Source of the DNA: an uncultured Paraglaciecola sp. | GTDB lineage: Bacteria; Pseudomonadota; Gammaproteobacteria; Enterobacterales; Alteromonadaceae | Assembly (NCBI RefSeq): GCF_937123705.1 | Contig: NZ_CAKZKO010000037.1 | Coordinates: 62,001-126,000, forward strand | DNA length: 64,000 nucleotides | Reading direction: 5' to 3' | Shown here: positions 38,647 to 47,975 of the stretch, one piece after another | Position numbering within the stretch: the stretch's first letter is position 1 | How the letters are laid out: the number at the start of each line of letters is the position of its first letter | The notes under the pieces: generated by a model | What the model saw: the letters and a program-made list of their open reading frames with translations, nothing else | What the model was told of the DNA's origin: nothing | Database searches by the model: none | Translations under genes and position numbers: made by a program

Positions 38647-40263
38647 TTATTGATATTGTTGTTTAATGAGATCAGCACAGCGCTCTGCGATCATAATAAC
38701 AGGAGCATTAGTATTGCCGCCTACTAGTGTCGGCATAACCGAAGCATCAACGACCCTTAAACCCTTAACGCCTTTCACTTGAAGTTCAGAGTCCACCACT
38801 GTCATCTCGTCGTCGGTATCACCCATTTTACAGGTGCCTACTGGATGATAAATGGTTTCGGATTTTTCACGTAAAAAGGCTAAAATCTCTTCATCACTTT
38901 GTGCTTCGGGGCCAGGACCAATTTCCCAAGACTGGTACTTGTCAAAAGATGGCGCAGCTAAGATTTTTCTGGCGCGGCGCACTCCGTCTATCATCACTTT
39001 TTGGTCGTCTGGATGTTCCAGATAATTCGGGTCAATGGCCGCCAAATCAGTTGGCTTGTTGGAACGTAATCTTATTTCACCGCGACTTTTGGGATACAAA
39101 CAACAAACATGGACACCATATCCATACCCAAAAGCTGTACTTCGCCCATGATTAAGCAAAATGGAGGGTAAAAAATGATATTGGATGTCGGGGATATCCC
39201 CTGCATATTGGGTTTTATCAAAGCCTCCAGCTTCTGCAACGTTACTTGTGAAAATACCTTTTCGATTAAACATATAGTTGAATGCATTGATAGCGTAACG
39301 TGGAATGAGAGACGGGGCCACGGCATAGCTATCTTTATTTTTGCATCTTTGTTGCACTATGGCATCGAGGTGATCTTGTAAATTTTGCCCTACTCCAGGC
39401 AAGTCTACTTTTGTTGCAATACTGTTTTCAGTGAGATGCGCTTTAGGCCCAATACCAGATAACATTAAAACTTGTGGTGAATTAATAGCACCTGCAGATA
39501 ACAACACTTCTTTATTAGCCACCAGCTCGACAGGTTGACCATTGAGCTGCAGTTGTACACCTGTTGCCACACCATCATTAATAACAATTTTTTCAACTAA
39601 TGCCTTAGTTAACACAGTCAAATTCGGCCTTTTTAACGCTGGGGTTAAATACCCCTTGGCGGCAGAGCAGCGCTGGCCGTTTTCTTGTGTCACTTGATAA
39701 AAGCCTAACCCTTCGCGCTCTTTACTATTAAAGTCTGTTACTTTGGACAAATTAGCCGCTGGGGCCGCATCCACAAAGGCATTGGACATTGGATTAGTAT
39801 GGCGTAGGTCACTGACACTCAAATAACCGCTTGCGCCATGTAATTCACTTTCGCCGTGTTGCTGTTTTTCAGACTTTTTAAAATATGGTAATACCGACTG
39901 CCAATCCCAGCCCTTAGCGCCTAACTCACTCCACTTGTCATAATCCTCAGGCACACCTCGTATATAACACATAGCATTAAGAGAGCTAGATCCACCTAAC
40001 ACCTTGCCTCTTGGCCAAAACAGTGAACGATTATTAAGATGTGATTGCGGCTCTGTATCGTACTCCCACCCTAATTTGGTCAAACGAGAAAGAAAAGCCA
40101 AGCCAAAGGGAATATGAATAAAGGGGCTTTTGTCTTTACCACCGGCTTCAATTAAACACACACTAAACTGACTGTTTTCAGTGAGTCGCGCCGCTAAAGT
40201 GGCACCAGCAGATCCGGCGCCAATAATAATAAAATCGAATTGTGTTTGAGATAATTTTTGCAT
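38647..40263 (-). CDS. GMC family oxidoreductase (choline/alcohol dehydrogenase-like)
   Basis: A flavoenzyme of 538 residues. The FAD-binding fold is at the N-terminus (FIIGAGSAGATLAARL), followed by the GMC signature WPRGKVLGGSSSLNAM and, near the C-terminus, the active-site region YHPVGTCKMG with the Asn/His end GNTNAPVIMIAERCADLI. The length and the style of the motifs resemble AlkJ-like alcohol dehydrogenases or choline dehydrogenase. Without a choline operon (no betaine aldehyde dehydrogenase or BetI next door) an aliphatic alcohol is a fair guess. Substrate is not proven. Confidence 0.9.
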   Translation of the reverse strand: MQKLSQTQFDFIIIGAGSAGATLAARLTENSQFSVCLIEAGGKDKSPFIHIPFGLAFLSRLTKLGWEYDTEPQSHLNNRSLFWPRGKVLGGSSSLNAMCYIRGVPEDYDKWSELGAKGWDWQSVLPYFKKSEKQQHGESELHGASGYLSVSDLRHTNPMSNAFVDAAPAANLSKVTDFNSKEREGLGFYQVTQENGQRCSAAKGYLTPALKRPNLTVLTKALVEKIVINDGVATGVQLQLNGQPVELVANKEVLLSAGAINSPQVLMLSGIGPKAHLTENSIATKVDLPGVGQNLQDHLDAIVQQRCKNKDSYAVAPSLIPRYAINAFNYMFNRKGIFTSNVAEAGGFDKTQYAGDIPDIQYHFLPSILLNHGRSTAFGYGYGVHVCCLYPKSRGEIRLRSNKPTDLAAIDPNYLEHPDDQKVMIDGVRRARKILAAPSFDKYQSWEIGPGPEAQSDEEILAFLREKSETIYHPVGTCKMGDTDDEMTVVDSELQVKGVKGLRVVDASVMPTLVGGNTNAPVIMIAERCADLIKQQYQ

Positions 40264-40527
40264 GAAGTTTAATACTTAATTGAACTAAAAATAATAGCGT
40301 GTGTTGTGCTTAAAAACGCTGTTGCACTAGCATTGTCTAGAGTGATATTAACCACAGCACTGCTCGGATGTCATACCAGTTAGTGTATCAAAAAAGCTAT
40401 CTTAATGTTACTTTCCTGTAAACTTTAACTTTAATCAGCTGCATAAATTTAAACAATAAAATTCAATTAGTTATAAAATGTGACTAGCAAAACGCATTAT
40501 CATAAATATTGATGGAGAAGCATTAAC

Positions 40528-41244
40528 TTGGGCGCCCAATCTATTAAAACATCCTTACGTTTGTTTACTGCCAAGTGCCTGATTCGTTTTAGGCGTCTCA
40601 CTTATGTGGACTATACCGTAGCGGAAATTAGCGAACTTATTGCGCCCCACTTGCCTGTTACTTTGCCTATTTCGGTGCCAAGAGGTGATGGTCAAGTTAG
40701 CCTTACAAAAATCAATATATCCATGCCATTTGATGCCGATTATATTCAAGCTGAAGTCTTGGGTAATATCCACATTAGCTATCTCGCTAACCCCATTTAT
40801 CGCGCTCATGTGGTGTTAGTGGTACAAGCCAAGCCCGAATATGATAATCAAAGCAAAAGCGTACGTTTGGTTGACATTAAGGTGACAGATATTCATATGT
40901 TAAACGATGAATACTCGATCCTTAAAGATACCTCTAATTTGCTTAATTTATTGGTTCCAAGCCCGGTGGCGTCAATAGTATCTGGCACCATGAAAACCGC
41001 CTTTAACCTAATGACAGGTACCACAACCTCTGAAGCAACACATTACTTAGAGGTCTATTTAAGTGGCAGCAAACAAAAGGTATTGGATTACCATAAACCT
41101 CAAATCGAAAAAATTATTGTTGATTTAGCCGCTGCTGAAGATATGCAGTACAGCTTAGACAAGCACGACTTCGAAGAGGGCCTATTTATGCAATACGGCA
41201 AAAAGGTAGTGGTTGAACAAGGCAATGTTCGTTTTAAATTTTAA
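40528..41244 (+). CDS. Conserved protein of unknown function
   Basis: I do not recognise this 238-residue protein with confidence. It begins with TTG at 40528, preceded by GATGGAG. The start is basic, then there is a beta-rich region with the pattern IAPHLPVTLPISVPRGDGQVSL and alternating hydrophobic strands (YIQAEVLGNIHISYL, YRAHVVLVVQAKPEY), faintly like DUF1439/YceB-type lipid-binding folds. No signal peptide is evident. It is divergent from the GMC gene and convergent with the acyltransferase gene. Confidence 0.65.
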   Translation: MGAQSIKTSLRLFTAKCLIRFRRLTYVDYTVAEISELIAPHLPVTLPISVPRGDGQVSLTKINISMPFDADYIQAEVLGNIHISYLANPIYRAHVVLVVQAKPEYDNQSKSVRLVDIKVTDIHMLNDEYSILKDTSNLLNLLVPSPVASIVSGTMKTAFNLMTGTTTSEATHYLEVYLSGSKQKVLDYHKPQIEKIIVDLAAAEDMQYSLDKHDFEEGLFMQYGKKVVVEQGNVRFKF

Positions 41245-41289
41245 GTTGAACATTACACGCTCGTCCCAACACCTTTTTAGCATTTAAAA

Positions 41290-42738
41290 TTAATGATGAA
41301 ATGACCCATCTTCAACAATTGAAACATGCTCTTCATTTACCCTTTCGCCAATGTCTTCGATATTCAAACTAGGATCGTCGATACATTGCTCCAACATATC
41401 AAACGCCTCGATGCAATATTGGGCCAATGGCTCTAAGCTATTAATATTTTGATTACAACACACAAAACCTATGTTGGCCTGCCCTTGGTAGCTCACCATA
41501 GTAATGTTGACACCTCCACCTGGGGTGATAGTAGAAATAGGGTAACTGGCCAATAACTGGCTATCTTTAAAATACATGGTCTCCCTAGGACCTGGCATAT
41601 TCGATACCAACAGGTTAGCAATAGGTTTAACCCAATTAGACAAACCCAGCATTTCAAATAAAGTGGCATAACTTTGAATCAATAAGGTGTAATAACTAAA
41701 AGAAGCAGGGTGTGAGGCTTTTGCCGCCTTGGTTACTATACGATGATTAGCAATAATTTCTCTGAGTCTTAAGTAAGGATCGGTTTGCCCATGAGCCAGC
41801 TCTACCGGCACTATAGCAATTTGATTGCCGTAACTGACTTCACCGGCTTTACGCAGATTAATCGGCATATTGGTATACAAGGCTTTTTCAAAGGTCTGGC
41901 CATAATCGCTGAGTTGTTGGTGCACCGCTATATCGAACACAGATAACATTACCTCATTGGCCGAGGCTCGTAGGCGTTTACTCAGTTTTTGAATGCGCCC
42001 AAAATCCATATTCAGGGTGGCCACAGCGCGGCCTTTTTTAACTTGCCCAGTCAGCACAGTTTTAGTGCCACTAAAAGGCAAAGGCATGTAGTTTTGGTTG
42101 ATTCTAAGCAATTTAAAAAGTAGCCGACACAAAATCCAGACAAGATCTTTAGTGGCAATAAGCATATCCCATAATCCACCAAAAACAGCTTTAAAAAAGG
42201 GCGGTTTAGGGCGCGTCTTTTGACTCCGGTCCATTGCCCAAACGGGTGTGAATTCATTAGGCTCAGGGCTTTGGCTATACCCCGCTTGAAACCACCGTAT
42301 CAGGGTACTGCCATCTCCGCACATATGATGAATTTTGATATAAATGGCAAATTGTTCGGTATTATGGTCTTTAATTAAATGGTATTGCCACAAGGGCTTA
42401 TCTCGGTCTAACCAAGGTTCGTGTAAGCTGGCAACAAAGTTATCTAAGCTCGGCCTATCACTCAAATCATCAATAGTATGCAGTTGCACGTGGTACTGCA
42501 TATCTAACTGCTCAACAGGTACAAATTTAACAGGGTAGCCTAGTACCCTTTTAACCCGGCAATTAAAAGGGGCGGTAGCTTGCTCGAAGCTGCGCATCTG
42601 TGCCAGTAACTTATCAACATAATCATTGTCGGCATTGGCTGGCATTTTTAACAACTGAATGGTGGCCACATGTTTTGGGTTATCTTCAGACTCAGTGATC
42701 CAAAATGTTTTATCTAGAAAGGTTAATTTTTTGCTCAA
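41290..42738 (-). CDS. Wax ester synthase/diacylglycerol acyltransferase (WS/DGAT)
   Basis: A 482-residue enzyme that transfers acyl groups from acyl-CoA to a long-chain alcohol or diacylglycerol. The catalytic motif HHxxxDG is present as HHMCGDG at residues 137-143, with PLWQYHLI before it (115-122). A WS/DGAT C-terminal domain follows (NLLVSNMPGPRETMYFKDSQLLASYPIS near 380-410). It supports synthesis of storage wax esters or triacylglycerol. The upstream TetR gene on the same strand, 37 bases away, may form one operon with it. Confidence 0.92.
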   Translation of the reverse strand: MSKKLTFLDKTFWITESEDNPKHVATIQLLKMPANADNDYVDKLLAQMRSFEQATAPFNCRVKRVLGYPVKFVPVEQLDMQYHVQLHTIDDLSDRPSLDNFVASLHEPWLDRDKPLWQYHLIKDHNTEQFAIYIKIHHMCGDGSTLIRWFQAGYSQSPEPNEFTPVWAMDRSQKTRPKPPFFKAVFGGLWDMLIATKDLVWILCRLLFKLLRINQNYMPLPFSGTKTVLTGQVKKGRAVATLNMDFGRIQKLSKRLRASANEVMLSVFDIAVHQQLSDYGQTFEKALYTNMPINLRKAGEVSYGNQIAIVPVELAHGQTDPYLRLREIIANHRIVTKAAKASHPASFSYYTLLIQSYATLFEMLGLSNWVKPIANLLVSNMPGPRETMYFKDSQLLASYPISTITPGGGVNITMVSYQGQANIGFVCCNQNINSLEPLAQYCIEAFDMLEQCIDDPSLNIEDIGERVNEEHVSIVEDGSFHH

Positions 42739-42775
42739 TTCGCTATCCCTTTACCCAGTTCTTATTGATTTATTG

Positions 42776-43420
42776 TTACTCAGAAAACGCGCGGTTTACT
42801 ATGGCTTCTTGCAAACGCTGTAGTTCACCTTGTTCAACTTTAATATAAGGCAATAAAGCAAACAAAATGGCTGACAAACTCTTGTACAGATATTCATCAT
42901 CATTAATGTCATGGCCCTTTAATGAGTAATAATTTCCAGCCTGACTAAATACCAAACCAATAATTTCAACCATTTGCTGACACTGCCCTGGCGAAGCCGA
43001 AATAGTGCCTTGCTCTTCAAATGCCGCCAATAATTCTGTCACACAACGCTGTTGTGCGGCCATTAATTTAATAAAACCTTTATGCACACTTGGATATTTA
43101 TCGGTTAAATCTGTGGGGTTGCGGTATAAAAACCGAAATAAATGATTTTTCTCAATGATCAGATAAAGATAATAAAAAAAATCTTCAATGCTTAGGGCAG
43201 TATCTGCATCTTTACTTGGAGCATCAATGATAGCCCGCATTTGCTCTTGATAGAGTTCAAATAGCGCCGCCACTATGACTTCTTTACCCTTAAAATGATA
43301 ATACAAGTTGCCTGGGCTGATATCTAATTCCATGGCAATTTCTACACTACTGACATTGCTTTCGCCTTGTTGATTAAAGATATCAAGGGCAGTTACCAGT
43401 ATACGTTCAGCCGTTTTCAT
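42776..43420 (-). CDS. TetR/AcrR family regulator
   Basis: From ATG 43420 the protein has 214 residues; the frame is open for 17 more codons (to 43471), with another ATG at 43435, but only 43420 has a good ribosome site (GGTGAT). The N-terminal helix-turn-helix is clear (TAERILVTALDIFNQQGESN, then SVEIAMELDISPGNLYYHF). The C-terminal part is a TetR ligand domain. It lies 37 bases upstream of the WS/DGAT gene and is divergent from parA; it could sense a fatty acyl-CoA, which is an inference. Confidence 0.88.
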   Translation of the reverse strand: MKTAERILVTALDIFNQQGESNVSSVEIAMELDISPGNLYYHFKGKEVIVAALFELYQEQMRAIIDAPSKDADTALSIEDFFYYLYLIIEKNHLFRFLYRNPTDLTDKYPSVHKGFIKLMAAQQRCVTELLAAFEEQGTISASPGQCQQMVEIIGLVFSQAGNYYSLKGHDINDDEYLYKSLSAILFALLPYIKVEQGELQRLQEAIVNRAFSE

Positions 43421-43541
43421 TTTATTATCACCCATATGTGATGGAGCATGTTGTATCATTCCACACTGCAAGCATGATGTGCAAGTGTTTGAAAATAAGG
43501 CTTTTGTTTTTAAACATTATACCAACCGAATAGGACAACTA

Positions 43542-44309
43542 ATGATAAGAGTATTGTTTAATAAAAAAGGGGGCGTAGGTAAGTCAAGTCTAGCGGTAAA
43601 CTTGGCAGCTATTTCCGCGACCCAAGGATACAAAACCTTACTCATAGATTTGGATACCCAGTGCAACAGCACCGCTTATCTAAATGTGACAGATTTGCCT
43701 AAAGACAGCAGCATCGCCGATTTATTTGAGCAAACCATTACTTTTCATTTGCATCGCCGCCCTGCCAGTGAGTTTTGTCATGGCACCCAGGTTGAAAATC
43801 TGGATATTATTGCCGGATCAGCGCGTTTATCTGAGCTAGAAAGCGAGTTAGACAGCAGGCATAAAATTTATAAACTACGAGAAGCCTTAGCCTCGTTAAC
43901 CGACAGCTATGATAATATTTTTATCGATACCGCGCCGGCGCTTAACTTTTACAGTATGTCGGCCCTTATAGCCGCGCAGCGCTGCCTCATTCCTATTGAT
44001 TGCGACGATTTTGCACGGCAAGGCTTATATAGTTTGCAGCAAAAAATTGCTGAAATTAAAGAAGATCACAACGAAGATTTAGAAATAGAAGGGATCATTG
44101 CCAATCAATATATGAGCAACGCCAACTTACCCAAACAAATCGTTAATGAGTTGATTGCTGAAGGGTTTCCTGTGTTATCAGCATATATCGGGCAGTCAGT
44201 TAAAATGCGCGAGTCTCATCAAGCCAAGAAACCCCTTATTGTAATGGCCCCTAAACATAAATTAACCCAATCGTTGCTGGGAATTTTTGAGTTATTACAT
44301 AAAGACTAA
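43542..44309 (+). CDS. Orphan ParA-family ATPase
   Basis: From ATG 43542 (after AGGACAACT) the protein has 255 residues. It has the deviant Walker A KKGGVGKSS (8-16) with the signature lysine, then LLIDLDTQCNSTAY and the Walker B-like IFIDTAPAL, all typical of ParA/MinD. The C-terminal half has conserved GIIANQYMSNANLPKQ. No ParB gene or parS site is nearby and no replication origin, so it is an orphan that could position some other cargo. The upstream 21 codons are not needed. Its end overlaps the DUF445 gene by 15 bases. Confidence 0.92.
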   Translation: MIRVLFNKKGGVGKSSLAVNLAAISATQGYKTLLIDLDTQCNSTAYLNVTDLPKDSSIADLFEQTITFHLHRRPASEFCHGTQVENLDIIAGSARLSELESELDSRHKIYKLREALASLTDSYDNIFIDTAPALNFYSMSALIAAQRCLIPIDCDDFARQGLYSLQQKIAEIKEDHNEDLEIEGIIANQYMSNANLPKQIVNELIAEGFPVLSAYIGQSVKMRESHQAKKPLIVMAPKHKLTQSLLGIFELLHKD

Positions 44310-45512
44310 GTATAACTGCATAAAACCCGCGCCCATGCCTAAAACCGCGCCTGTAACTATGAGCTTCCATTCGTCGGCTTCGTAGGCTGGGCGCAACACC
44401 CCCTCAAACTCTTCTGGCGATAAGGCCTGCATTCGCTCGCATAAATCGTCGCCTATGCGTAGGGCTTTATTGGTGTATTCGTAGGCATAAGCTAAATATT
44501 TTTCTGAGTCGGTAAAAATACGCTGGGTAGTGAGTTCTTTCATTTTGTAATAGGAATCCGAGCCAATACCTAAAGCAAAATAAGGCTGGGCGATGGCCAC
44601 ATATCTTTCGATGGCGTCGTTAACGTGCAATTCAATCAATTCCAACAACTGGCCTGATCCCGAACCATGTACGGCGATTTCCATAATATTTTTAGAGGTC
44701 ATTAATTTAGACTCAATAATATCTGAATACACCCGAGATACTTCTTTCTGACGTTTTAAAAACATGCCCTGAATAGTAAAGCCCATAAATTTAATGGGAT
44801 GTTTAGGCTCAAAAATGATCTTCAACGCAATCCAATTGGTGGCATAACCTACAATCAAGCCCCCTACAGGTAATACCCACCAAGTAGGATAAAACGCCCA
44901 CACCAACATAGTGGGCACACCAAACAAAAAGCCAAAATAAAACCCGGACTTTTCGATAAAAGGAAACTCTTTCTCGCCCGACTTAAGGAAAATCTCATTG
45001 ATAAGCTCAGGAGCATTTACCAATTGCTCCACCACCAATTCTTTGATATCAACAATTTCTTCTATGTTGTACTTAAAGTCATCCACCATTTTAGTGACAA
45101 CATTGGGCATATCAGCTTCTACCCGGGCATACACCAAATTCTTACCATGGACCGGCAGAGACGCCCAAAGCTGCGGAGCAGATTGTTTCATTACATCATT
45201 GATGATAGTGCGAATAGTTTGTTTAAGCCGTCTTTGTATCGCCTTAGTCAATTCAACGGGATCGATACGCTCGGCTAACTCTTGCACACTAAGTAATTTA
45301 CCTAATACCAATTCAACTTCAATCTCCGCCATTTCTTGGCGTTTGGCAGGAATTAAACCTTGCCACCCTAATAAGGGTTTGATGCCTATAAACTCAATAG
45401 GATAAAACATCATTTTGACTGCAAGAAAATTAGTAGACCAACCCACTATCGCGCTAATAAAAGGAATAGATAGCAAAGGAAGATGGGTAATAAGTTGATC
45501 AAATATTTGCAT
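44295..45512 (-). CDS. DUF445 family membrane protein
   Basis: A 405-residue protein with N-terminal spans (LLSIPFISAIVGWSTNFLAVKMMFYP), a long soluble middle, spans near 200-240 (GFLFGVPTMLVWAFYPTWWVLPVGGLIVGYATNW), and a final hydrophobic helix. The repeated motif GWSTNFLAVKM and GYATNWIALKIIFEPKHP is typical of DUF445 proteins. Function is unknown; they are often near envelope genes. Its last 15 bases overlap the convergent parA. Confidence 0.85.
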   Translation of the reverse strand: MQIFDQLITHLPLLSIPFISAIVGWSTNFLAVKMMFYPIEFIGIKPLLGWQGLIPAKRQEMAEIEVELVLGKLLSVQELAERIDPVELTKAIQRRLKQTIRTIINDVMKQSAPQLWASLPVHGKNLVYARVEADMPNVVTKMVDDFKYNIEEIVDIKELVVEQLVNAPELINEIFLKSGEKEFPFIEKSGFYFGFLFGVPTMLVWAFYPTWWVLPVGGLIVGYATNWIALKIIFEPKHPIKFMGFTIQGMFLKRQKEVSRVYSDIIESKLMTSKNIMEIAVHGSGSGQLLELIELHVNDAIERYVAIAQPYFALGIGSDSYYKMKELTTQRIFTDSEKYLAYAYEYTNKALRIGDDLCERMQALSPEEFEGVLRPAYEADEWKLIVTGAVLGMGAGFMQLYLVFM

Positions 45513-45739
45513 AAAAAGCAGGTGCGCCTAGTTATTATTGTTATTAGGTCTAAACAGACTAATTAAGAGGCTAACTATTGGAATTAGAATGGTCAATCTA
45601 AAAATGCCTTAGGATGCACATTATACCTATAAAACCCTTATAAATTACCTGATAACAATGATTGCGAGCTAAACATTGGGTAGCAATTTCTAATTATTTA
45701 CGGTTATATCACATCAGATTAGTAAATTAAGAGACATAC

Positions 45740-47212
45740 ATGGCGAACCCCTCCCTTTCAGAATTGCAAAACATCATGAAACACGCCGATTCTTACGAAG
45801 AATATCAAGAAGCCGCTCAAGCTTATGACGAATTGTCTGGCGCGCAAATATGGAAGGCCAAAGATACCAGTAAAGATTATGACTATCGCCTTATACGTAA
45901 ACGTGTACAGCGTATTAAGCAGGCTAGGCTCAGTGGTGACGCTGATGGCCTTATGTATATTTTACATGAAGGATTACACGGTAATTTGGGTAATATTGCA
46001 TCTTCTGCATTAAACCAGCATAGCAAACTGGGCACTAAGCATCTTATCGAAGAATTTATTCAAGAGGTCTGTAGCGCTTTAGATTTCATCTATCAAGCTG
46101 ATGAAAATGTCATCGACTTTTATGAAAAATTGTCATTTTTTGAAGAAACCGCTCAGGCATTTGGCAGCAGTTGCTTAATGTTAAGCGGTGGTGCCGGCCT
46201 TGGCTTTTTTCATTGTGGCGTCATTAAGTCCTTAGTCGAACATGATTTACTGCCTGAAGTGATATCAGGTGCCAGCGCAGGCTCCATCATAGCTGCATTA
46301 GTCGGCACTCGTACCGATGATGAACTTCTAGAGGTGATCCAACCAGAAATCATCCAACAAAAATTCAAGCAGTGGCGGCTCTGGCAAGGCTTTGGCAAAG
46401 ACAGTTTGCTCGATAGCAGCAACCTTGAAAATGCGCTGATTGAATTATTCGACTTAACCACCTTTGAAGAAGCCTTCGAGAAGACCGGACGACATATCAC
46501 TATTACTGTGTCTGGGGCAGAGTTGCACCAACATTCCCGTTTGTTAAACGCTAAAACTTCACCCAATGCTATTATTACTCAGGCAGTGCGCGCCTCAACC
46601 GCCATCCCAATACTATTTAAGCCGGTGCAACTTAAGGCTAAAAATAGAGCCAATGAGGTTGTACCTTATATACCTAACCGCCGCTTTGCCGATGGCTCGA
46701 TTATGGCGGATTTGCCCTTTGATCGTTTAGCCCGCATTTATGGCGTGAATCATAGTATTGTCAGTCAAACCAATTTGATTGCTGTACCTTTTCTAGCTAG
46801 AGATAAAAGAGATACCACTGGTATTATAGGGTTAACGTGGCGCTACGCGGCAAAAATAGCCAAAGTAAACAGTATCTATGCCTTTGACATGCTCGAAAAT
46901 ATTATTAGTCATCGCGCCGCCAGACTAGGCATTCACAAAGTACGCTCGGTGATTGATCAACAATATGTAGGCGACATCAATATCTTACCTAGTGCCAGCT
47001 TGGCTAACCTTAAACATATTGGCTCAAATCCAAGTTTAAAAAGTATTCAAGAGCTCATCCACCATGGTGAGCGTGCTACCTGGCCGCAGTTAGATTTAAT
47101 CAAACGTAACACCATGATCAGTAAAACAATCAGAGATTACTTACGCAAGTTAAAACAACGAGAAGCAAGATTACTGAGTGACCATAATGGTTTACGTGTA
47201 GTTAATAGCTGA
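45740..47212 (+). CDS. Patatin-like phospholipase with DUF3336 domain
   Basis: A 490-residue lipid hydrolase. Residues about 1-130 match the DUF3336 region that precedes patatin domains in lipid-droplet triacylglycerol lipases. The patatin domain has the oxyanion loop GGAGLG (150-155), nucleophile Ser179 in GASAGS, and catalytic Asp318 in RRFADGS. There is no signal peptide or span, so it is cytoplasmic. Neighbouring genes for phasins, WS/DGAT and FadR suggest it acts on storage granules. A terminator lies after it. Confidence 0.9.
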   Translation: MANPSLSELQNIMKHADSYEEYQEAAQAYDELSGAQIWKAKDTSKDYDYRLIRKRVQRIKQARLSGDADGLMYILHEGLHGNLGNIASSALNQHSKLGTKHLIEEFIQEVCSALDFIYQADENVIDFYEKLSFFEETAQAFGSSCLMLSGGAGLGFFHCGVIKSLVEHDLLPEVISGASAGSIIAALVGTRTDDELLEVIQPEIIQQKFKQWRLWQGFGKDSLLDSSNLENALIELFDLTTFEEAFEKTGRHITITVSGAELHQHSRLLNAKTSPNAIITQAVRASTAIPILFKPVQLKAKNRANEVVPYIPNRRFADGSIMADLPFDRLARIYGVNHSIVSQTNLIAVPFLARDKRDTTGIIGLTWRYAAKIAKVNSIYAFDMLENIISHRAARLGIHKVRSVIDQQYVGDINILPSASLANLKHIGSNPSLKSIQELIHHGERATWPQLDLIKRNTMISKTIRDYLRKLKQREARLLSDHNGLRVVNS

Positions 47213-47243
47213 TAGCTAATACAAGTTGTCAAATCAGATGCAT

Positions 47244-47272
47244 AAAAAAAGGCCACTAAATCTAGTGGCCTT
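47244..47272. terminator. Two-way terminator between patatin and phasin genes
   Basis: The stem AAGGCCACTA-AATC-TAGTGGCCTT (10 pairs) is flanked by AAAAAAA on the left, giving a T run for minus-strand transcripts, and by TTATT on the right. It lies between convergent genes. Confidence 0.75.
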
Positions 47273-47320
47273 ATTAACAATAGTAAAATTGAAAGGGGTT
47301 TAAAATTTTACTCGTTAATT

Positions 47321-47881
47321 CTAATCGTTTGCTTTCGCTGCTTTTGTTGCCGCCTTTGCAGGTGCTTTAGAGGCTACACGTTTAGCAGCGGGTTTAGCTG
47401 CTGACTTAGCAGGCTTTTTGCTAGCTGTTTTAGCGGCTGTCGCTTTAACTTTAGGTTCTGCCGATTTGGTTGCCGAAGCTTTTGCCGTTGTTTTTTTAAC
47501 TGCCTTAACTGGTGCTTTCTTTGGGGTGCTTGCATTGCTCTCAGCTAACTGTTGCTGCGCAAGTTTAGCCACTACTTCAATTAAGCTGTCAACTCGTTGT
47601 GTTAATGCATCAATTTGTTGATCACGGCTGTCATTGCCGAATCCCAACTTTGCGCGAAGCGCTGAAATTTTGTTTTGTAACATTATTCTTGCCTCCAATT
47701 TTGCTTGTATTTGCGTTTCAAGTGACTCACCTTTTTCCAGTAAACCATTGACGAATGCTGAACCATCAACAAATATTTGATCGAATTTATTCGCTGCTTT
47801 GTCACGTCCGCTGTCGTAGACACCTACCCCTGCTAACAAAGTTTTATGGGCGAAAGATAGCGTTTTTTTAGCCGTACTCAT
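47321..47881 (-). CDS. Phasin-like protein with histone H1-like tail (PhaF-like)
   Basis: From ATG 47881 (after GGAG) the protein has 186 residues. Residues 1-115 form an amphipathic helical phasin domain (KTLSFAHKTLLAGVGVYDSG and a leucine-rich helix LQNKISALRAKL). The C-terminal 70 residues are Lys/Ala/Pro-rich (KKPAKSAAKPAAKR and similar), like histone H1 and PhaF. PhaF proteins coat polyhydroxyalkanoate granules and bind DNA through such a tail, helping to distribute granules. The frame opens 12 codons earlier, without a ribosome site. Confidence 0.85.
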   Translation of the reverse strand: MSTAKKTLSFAHKTLLAGVGVYDSGRDKAANKFDQIFVDGSAFVNGLLEKGESLETQIQAKLEARIMLQNKISALRAKLGFGNDSRDQQIDALTQRVDSLIEVVAKLAQQQLAESNASTPKKAPVKAVKKTTAKASATKSAEPKVKATAAKTASKKPAKSAAKPAAKRVASKAPAKAATKAAKAND

Positions 47882-47921
47882 GTTAATTCTCCAGATATCC
47901 GGCCTCAGCCAATACAAGATT

Positions 47922-47962
47922 AAAAACCCCTAACGCAGGCGAGTAAATTTAGGCCTGCGTTA
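47922..47962 (-). terminator. Terminator between the two phasin genes
   Basis: On the minus strand TAACGCAGGC-N12-GCCTGCGTTA is followed by GGGG and TTTTTA. It lies just after the small phasin gene, so the two phasins may be transcribed at different levels. Confidence 0.7.
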
Positions 47963-47975
47963 AGTTTTCAGACAA

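Noticed and set aside
38647..40263. betA (choline dehydrogenase)
   Set aside because: The GMC motifs fit, but no betB or betI neighbour is present, so the substrate was left open.
43542..44309. Plasmid or chromosome partition locus
   Set aside because: There is no ParB, parS-like repeat, replication gene or origin nearby, so it is treated as an orphan ParA.
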